Below, one piece after another: positions 58,111 to 64,000 of a DNA stretch of 64,000 nucleotides. Each line of letters opens with the position of its first letter. Position 1 is the first letter of the stretch. The stretch spans positions 58,357,029-58,421,028 of the forward strand of contig NC_134456.1 of the NCBI RefSeq assembly GCF_047948215.1, written 5' to 3'. Source of the stretch: Lycorma delicatula (lineage: Eukaryota > Arthropoda > Insecta > Hemiptera > Fulgoridae). The notes beneath the pieces were generated by a model. The model saw only the letters and a program-made list of their open reading frames with translations. It searched no databases and was not told where the DNA came from. The translations under genes were made by a program, and so were the position numbers.

Positions 58111-59932
58111 TTAATAGAATTTAAATGTAGTTACTTTTGAAAATAGTGATATTTTGGCTGTTGGCTTACTGAAAGATCACTTTAGCAGAAAGAATTATCG
58201 GAAATGTAGAATTTTTTTTTTATTATCTTTTCTTTGCAAGTCAATATCACTTTTTCTTGTCTTTACATTTTAACAATACTTTTATGATTCATCTATAATT
58301 GTATTTAAAAGCTACAGTGTTATTGGAATGGAGCTACTCTATTTGTAATAAAAAGTAGTTGGGAATAAAAAAAGGATTTTATTACAACTTCAATCTTATG
58401 TTTTCCAATCTATGTCTTCCTCTATGGCTTTTATTTTTTTAAGTTTTTTTATCTTTAAATTAAATAAAATCAGATGTCTTAACATACTGTTCATTATTCT
58501 AGATCTTTAAAAGATTTTGTCAGAGAAGATTCCATTAAAACCACTTTGTTAAGATTTTACAGACACATCTAATTTTCGAAATCCTCCTGTATTGCCATGT
58601 TCCAAAATTCTCTATTCTTTTTTATCCTGTTTTTACTATTGTGTGTATTTTGCTGTCATAAAGCATTAGCATCAACATGGATATTTTCAAGAATTACCAG
58701 AATTACAATCAATAATACAAAATTTCTTTTTATGCACAAACTATGCTTGAGTACTTTAATATATGGTCACCAAATCTTGTTCTTTTTACAACATCTCCCT
58801 TAAAATTCTCTCTTCAACACTTTAATTTGAAACCTTTCCATTTCATATTCTACCAATCCATCTGAATTTTCAACATTCTCTTGTAACATCAGATTTCAAA
58901 ATTTCTACTGTTTTTATGATTTTCATAATCATATTTGATTCAGTATCATAATATGCTTCACTCCCTATAAATATGTTTAAATTTCTCTAATTTTTAAATC
59001 CCTGTTCAAGTTCTTTTCTTCATTAATTTATGTATAATTTTAAATTTACTACCTAAACAATATCTTCATTTTTTACTCAATTTAATTTTGAATTTGAATT
59101 TCTGTTCGTAAAATCTGTCTATAATTTATTTTTCTTCTAGTTCATTTCCAGTTTTAGTTAAGTGACATCATCAATGTATCTTAAACATTTTACTGTCTTA
59201 TGCTCTCAATTTTTATTCCAGTTTTTTATTGGTTCTTCCACAATCAATTTAAAATTAAAAGGGAGAGACAAGGCATATTATTCTCTTGTTCCTTTCTGTT
59301 TTATAAATTTTTATATCTTCACTTTCAATTCATTATTATAACAACCAGATTTTCATAAAAATCATACATTTTTTTTTATTTTGTTTATTTTAAATATTTT
59401 TTTGCTACCAAAAAAAGAAAAAAAAGATTCTGCATCATTCAAAATTTTGAAAAAGTTTTTAATATATATAAATAGTTTTTTTTTTTAGAATGCCTTATAA
59501 AATTAATCAGAGTGATAAAATTCCTTCTTGTGTTTCCATGTTTTTTGCCAAACCAAGTCTGTCTTAATCTAATTTACAGCTTCTACATCTTGTTCTATTC
59601 TTGTATAAACTATTCTAGTAATCTGAAAGCAGATTAGATTTTTCTTTATATGTTTAAATATGTTTTTGATGATGTCTATGAGTAATAGTATGTACAGTCT
59701 ATTCAATACTACATATCCAAGGCAGCAGAATAGTCCAGGTGTTAAGATATCAATTCTTATTTATTTATTTTTGTTTAAATCTTTGTTGAATTCAGATTAT
59801 AGAATTTTCTCTATTGGGTAAAAATCAATTTTTCCCCTCCTCTTGCATTTTATCAGATTTTATTATTCTTATTTCTAAACATTCAGTCAACTATTAGTTT
59901 TCTCTTCCACCAACATTATTCTTCATCTACAC

Positions 59933-60425
59933 AATTCATTCTCAAAGTGGGTGATAACGCCCCTTTGTGGGTGCTGGTGACCTTCAGTGGGGTGGTAGAG
60001 AAGACCCACAGAAAATTGAGGCAAAAGCACATCAGATTCATCCTTCACATTAATGCAAGTGTAATTTTTCAATTGAAGCTTTGTTTTAATTATTGTATTG
60101 TTATATTGAATATGCTATCACTATTGTTGTTATATAACCACATAAATACAATTGTAATTTTTTTGAAAGCAATTTTAATAAAAATACTTACAAATATCAT
60201 TTAATTTGCATTTTAATTTCTCTCATTTAAAATGCAAGTTTCAATTCAGAAATAGGATATACTAGGTTTAAAAACAATAATTGCAATTGCTGTTTTTAAG
60301 AGCGCATTTTAAAAATAGCAATTGCAATGATTATTTTTAACAGGTGGTAAGTTTAAACATTTTGGGGCGCTAGAAAATTTTTGATTCTCATTGTGGGCGG
60401 TGGGAGAAAAAGTTGAGAATCAATG
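59933..60425. mobile_element. hAT-like MITE (non-autonomous)
   Basis: The ends are imperfect inverted repeats: aattcattctcaa on the left and the complement of ttgagaatcaatg on the right, like hAT ends of the CAGTGGTTCTCAA type. Flanking octamers atctacac (59925-59932) and atttagac (60426-60433) agree at six of eight positions, as expected for a decayed 8-bp target duplication. It has no coding capacity. The interior contains a large inverted repeat (60268-60340). Confidence 0.55.
60268..60340. repeat. Imperfect 32-bp inverted repeat in the MITE
   Basis: Arms 60268-60299 and 60309-60340 are near-complementary, separated by 9 bases. Each arm contains gcaattgc or tgcaattgc, which is itself palindromic. 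Confidence 0.8.
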
Positions 60426-61200
60426 ATTTAGACCAAAATCTTTTCTTATTCAGTATGATTTCTCTCTTATTACTACACAATTATGATATATAAACTTCTA
60501 GACCTGAACATATATTGTGTGCAAATTTTTTTAACTCCACATATTTCTCTTCTTTTAGTATGATGTATTTTATCTCTTATTTCATAAACTTTTCTTTAGT
60601 TTTTTGAACTTTTAATCATTACTAAACTGTATCAGAATTGATATGCACTTTGCAATCTGAGTTTTACAATCTTTATAATACATTTTACAATCTGTAATTT
60701 GGTTTTGAAATTTCTGCCTAAAGATGGTACAGAATATCTGATACTTTTATTTATATTTATTATAGCTCTCCCATTTATATCATATTTTATGATTTTTATT
60801 TAAGGTTTTTTCGATTACATTAGTATATTCTTTATACAAAAATTCTGTTTCCTAATTCTCTTTTATTTTTTGAGTTTAGCTCAAATTCTCTAAATAGTTT
60901 CAAAATTTTTGTTCTGTTCCTGCTATGATATTCCAGTCTACTGCTGTTATATAAAAAAAAAATCACTTTTTTAATATGTTTTATTTAATCCTCCATTTCT
61001 TAAATTATACTTGCTATATCTTCTGTTGAAGAGTTCATCATGTAAATCTATGCTGTTTTAGGCATAAACTTTAAATCTAATCTTATTTTTATAGTTCTTT
61101 GTTGTTTGTAATAATGTGCTATTTTTTCTACATTTTTACTCTATTTTTATGTTTATATTTTATGAATTTTTTTTGTGCTAATTATCTTACAATTCATTGA

Positions 61201-61899
61201 ACAAAAAAAGCCTGTTCATTTTTCCTGATAACTTTAAACCTGATTATTTCCTGATATGTTGAATTTTAAACAATACATTTATAATTAAAAATTATCTAAT
61301 TTACCTTAATTATATTAATTCATTGGACAATGAATTTAAAAACATTTTAATTTATGACATTGTTTTATTATTTTTTATTTTTTGAACAGTGGATAGTAGT
61401 TTATTAGTGATGTTGAGGTAAAATGATTTGAATTAGTCTACATCATTCTCATCGTTCCTTTATTAGTTTCCTTTATTAGATAAACCTTGATCATGCTGCT
61501 ATAAGTAAATAAAATAATTCTATATTGTTTATAAATATGTTAAGGATGAAAAATGTAAATTCTTAATTTTTCCATAAGCTTTGCTCATCCTCATAACTAT
61601 TCATTTTTTTAAATATATGCTTCTAGTAGTATATCGATAACCAATCCTTACAGTAGTTTTGAATCAAATTGTATAGATGTACTCAATTCTGATTTATGTT
61701 TTCTATTAATTTTTTACTCTCCAATTAAATAAAAATCTGTAAAAAAGTTAAGTATTTATGTATAATTTTTTATGACCTGATTGATGAAAATTATTTAAAA
61801 ATATAAAACTTTATTTAATCATCAAACCAGATCAAATTTTATAGTTTTTCTCTAGTCTTAATGTATATGTTGCAATATCTATTCAAATTGTGAAGAATA
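61201..61899. other. Intergenic, nothing recognised
   Basis: AT-rich sequence. Confidence 0.5.
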
Positions 61900-61904
61900 A
61901 GCAA

Positions 61905-62205
61905 CCCCAAATGAGATGGTCCAAAGAGATGGTCCAATGAGATGAAGATGAAAATGACGTGTAAATGAGGTGTAGTCTTGTACAGATTCAGACCAACCAT
62001 CCCTGAGATGTGAGGTTAATTGAACCCTGACCATCAAAGAATCTAAAAAATAGCAGCATCCAATGTCAAGGATTCAAATCCAAGTAAAGGTAGCTTATAT
62101 TTACTAGTATTTGAACCTTAAAAACGTTGACTTTGATAGTCAGCTGATAAACAGTTGATTTGTAATGACAATTTTACCGCTAGAACGACCTAATGAGCAA
62201 ACTTT
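61905..62205 (-). repeat. tRNA-derived SINE, second family
   Basis: Read on the minus strand from 62195 it starts with a box-A-like tctagcggtaaaattg and has a box-B-like aaggttcaaatac about 60 bases later. A body follows whose + strand text includes attcagaccaaccatccctg and agatgtgaggttaattgaac. This layout is that of a tRNA-derived SINE. It differs from the family at 42864. Confidence 0.6.
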
Positions 62206-64000
62206 ACAGTAAAATATTTTTAATAATTACGTCAAGACAGTTTCAGTCATACATAATAGCACTCAAAAAATATACCAATGAACAAAGTGATAATAAAATA
62301 TCCAAACCGTTAAAAATACTTTTTAATGTTAAACATAGAAAAATAAGATTTAGTAGAAGCTCCTATCTCAGAACATAATATTTAGTATGAAACCGTCTCA
62401 CCCAAACAACTAGGGGCTTTCATATGATAACCCTTCATATGACAATTCAGGCTATGACAACCCTTACCAAATTGAAGCTATTTAATATTGTTTTACCACT
62501 AATTTCAAAAATGGTTTCAGTACATCCCAAATGGTAGACTTTTACCAAAAAATAGATCATTTTTCAATGTTTAACGAATGAAGCTATTTAAGGTTTCCCA
62601 CATTTTATTAACACATTGTATATGAATTTTGTAACAGCTTATAAATATCAATTCTAACCAGGGTTCAACCCCCCCTAGAACCTTCTGGATGAAAAGTGGA
62701 GATATTACTATTATGCTAAAAAAGTCAGCAAAATTGTTTGTGAAGATGAAGTTTTCAAGTATAATATTTTAAAATGTTGAAAAAAAAAATGTTTGAATAA
62801 TACTGTTATAATTAAAAATGAAATATTTTTACAAATTTTGTATGATTATAAAACAATGAAATGTTTGTTGGTTCAGTATTATTACTTAACATTTACGGAG
62901 GGAGTCTCTCATTTAATACCATACAAAAGTTATGTAATTTCAAAATGATTATACTATACCTCAGTTACCAAGCAAATTATTTGCATTTATGTATTTTTTA
63001 AATTAATAATACTATCTTAGGATTGGTTAGGTTGAAATTAGACAAGATTAACTTTTGAACTGTGCAAATGGCTAAACACACACCCATTTCTGAGATGATC
63101 TACAAAAAAAAGTTATTCATTAATAAAATTTTTTTACATTTAATTTAAAAAAGAAATATTTATAATTAAAAGTATGAATACAAAGAGAGCAAGAAGTAGA
63201 AGAGGTTGGACTGAGATTATGCCAATGCAAACAGACATAAAAGTGAATAAAATTAACAGCACAAAATGTTAGCACACTGAGGGTGGTGAATAATAATAAA
63301 AAAAATACTGTTATTAGTCTTTTTAAAGTCAATTCCTTAGTATTTTTGAATAAAAAAGTAATTATTTCAGTTATCTCCATCGGCATTTATTGAAATTTTA
63401 CTCATTTACTGATACTAATAAGAAAATATGAAATTTAAGGGAATAAAGAATATGCTTTACTAAAATTTGTCCACAGTTAAAGCTCATTTAACAGTTAGAA
63501 ATTACTGTACTAAAAAAATTTGTCGATTACTAAAATGGCTGCATTTATGAACTTTTATAATGTAATAGACTGCAGGGAGCATAGAACAGTTGGCGGTGAC
63601 CAATACAAAAACATTTAAATTTTGAGAATTGGTTGAGTTTTAGACAAGTTTGTTTTTACCTAAAATAGATATAACTATATGAGCTGCTTTTAAGTGCACA
63701 ACAAAAAATAAAAACATTTTCTCAGATATCTGTCAGATCCAGGATTTTGAATGGTTTATCAAGAATTTTGGTGTACATAGAAGTACTGTTTCAAAAACAT
63801 TCAATTATTTTCTTGAGAAGGTTGTTTTTAAAGATGAGGAATGGATTAATTTTCTACAAAATGTGGCTGAAATTGCTCAAGAAAATGAAAATTGAAGTAA
63901 ATAGATTCAAAATTCCAATCATAATTGATGCCCTTGATCGTACAAAAAATAAAACATGTCTGGTGACAGTTACATAAACAGAAAGTGTTATTCTGGTGTT
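62206..64000. other. Intergenic, nothing recognised
   Basis: AT-rich. Several short open frames (62193-62378, 63120-63386 minus, 63747-63977) are Lys/Ile-rich or hydrophobic and show no recognisable motif. The last could be the edge of something continuing beyond the window, but there is no evidence for it. Confidence 0.45.

Larger units (their letters stand above)
58400..61200 (-). mobile_element. Long, very old RTE-like fossil, interrupted by a hAT-like MITE
   Basis: Several + strand stretches align collinearly, by eye, with the complement of the intact RTE element. Examples are caacattctcttgtaacatc against aacattctcctatagcacca, tgacatcatcaatgtatctt against tatatcatcagcaaatcgta, and gggagagacaaggcatatta against ggagatagggaacatccttg. 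Others are ttctattcttgtataaacta against tctcaattcttctgtataaa, and tgttttaggcataaact against the cttgtaggcatataaacg segment near 61045. The order spans the RT C-terminus to the endonuclease, so this was a nearly complete element. Divergence is far greater than for the intron copies. Confidence 0.6.

Noticed and set aside
63747..63977. 76-codon frame at the right edge
   Set aside because: Lys/Leu/Ile-rich with no recognisable motif or splice context; it may be chance.
1..64000. CRISPR arrays, operons, riboswitches and bacterial-type features
   Set aside because: The window is eukaryotic nuclear DNA; no regularly spaced repeats or bacterial signals were seen.

Overview
The window is AT-rich eukaryotic DNA from an arthropod, most likely an insect and possibly a hemipteran. 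This rests on the spliced gene structure, the insect-type sulfatase and the mobile-element mix: RTE-like, R1-like and I/Nimb-like LINEs, mariners, DUF4817-type DNA transposons, a Penelope-like fossil and tRNA-derived SINEs. The species cannot be fixed from the sequence alone.

One host protein-coding gene is supported. It is a complete arylsulfatase B-like (N-acetylgalactosamine-4-sulfatase family) gene on the + strand, with nine coding exons between 7839 and 43205. Every junction is GT/AG, all phases agree, and the exons join to one 558-codon reading frame plus stop. The CTPTR active-site motif and most other catalytic residues of the family are present. The exons add up to about 1.7 kb, while the introns add up to nearly 34 kb and are heavily filled with mobile elements.

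Layout: 1-7800 is intergenic, with an R1-like LINE fragment (1630-2925), a SINE-like piece, a 38-bp perfect palindrome and microsatellites. Intron 2 holds a diverged tandem duplication split by an unclassified pyrimidine-rich repeat, plus a mariner fossil. Intron 3 (11.4 kb) holds a mariner starting 8 bp past the exon 3 splice donor, an RT fossil, a 6.3-kb dead I/Nimb-like LINE and a second mariner. Intron 4 holds two different RTE-like fragments. Intron 6 holds a gag-only LINE piece and a short RTE tail. Intron 7 holds an ancient RTE fossil and a full-length, apparently intact RTE-like element with an 11-bp target-site duplication. Intron 8 holds a SINE with a double hairpin. 43206-64000 is a gene-poor graveyard: three DUF4817/DDE-type transposon fossils, an I/Nimb gag fossil with an in-frame duplication, a probable LINE 3' tail, a Penelope-like GIY-YIG fossil, a long ancient RTE fossil split by a hAT-like MITE, and a minus-strand SINE.

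The genes do not form a pathway. The main story is a single lysosomal-type sulfatase gene that keeps an intact reading frame while its introns absorb elements of many ages. The intact RTE copy at 37910-41185 is the only element here that looks capable of recent activity. I found no convincing undescribed biological system.
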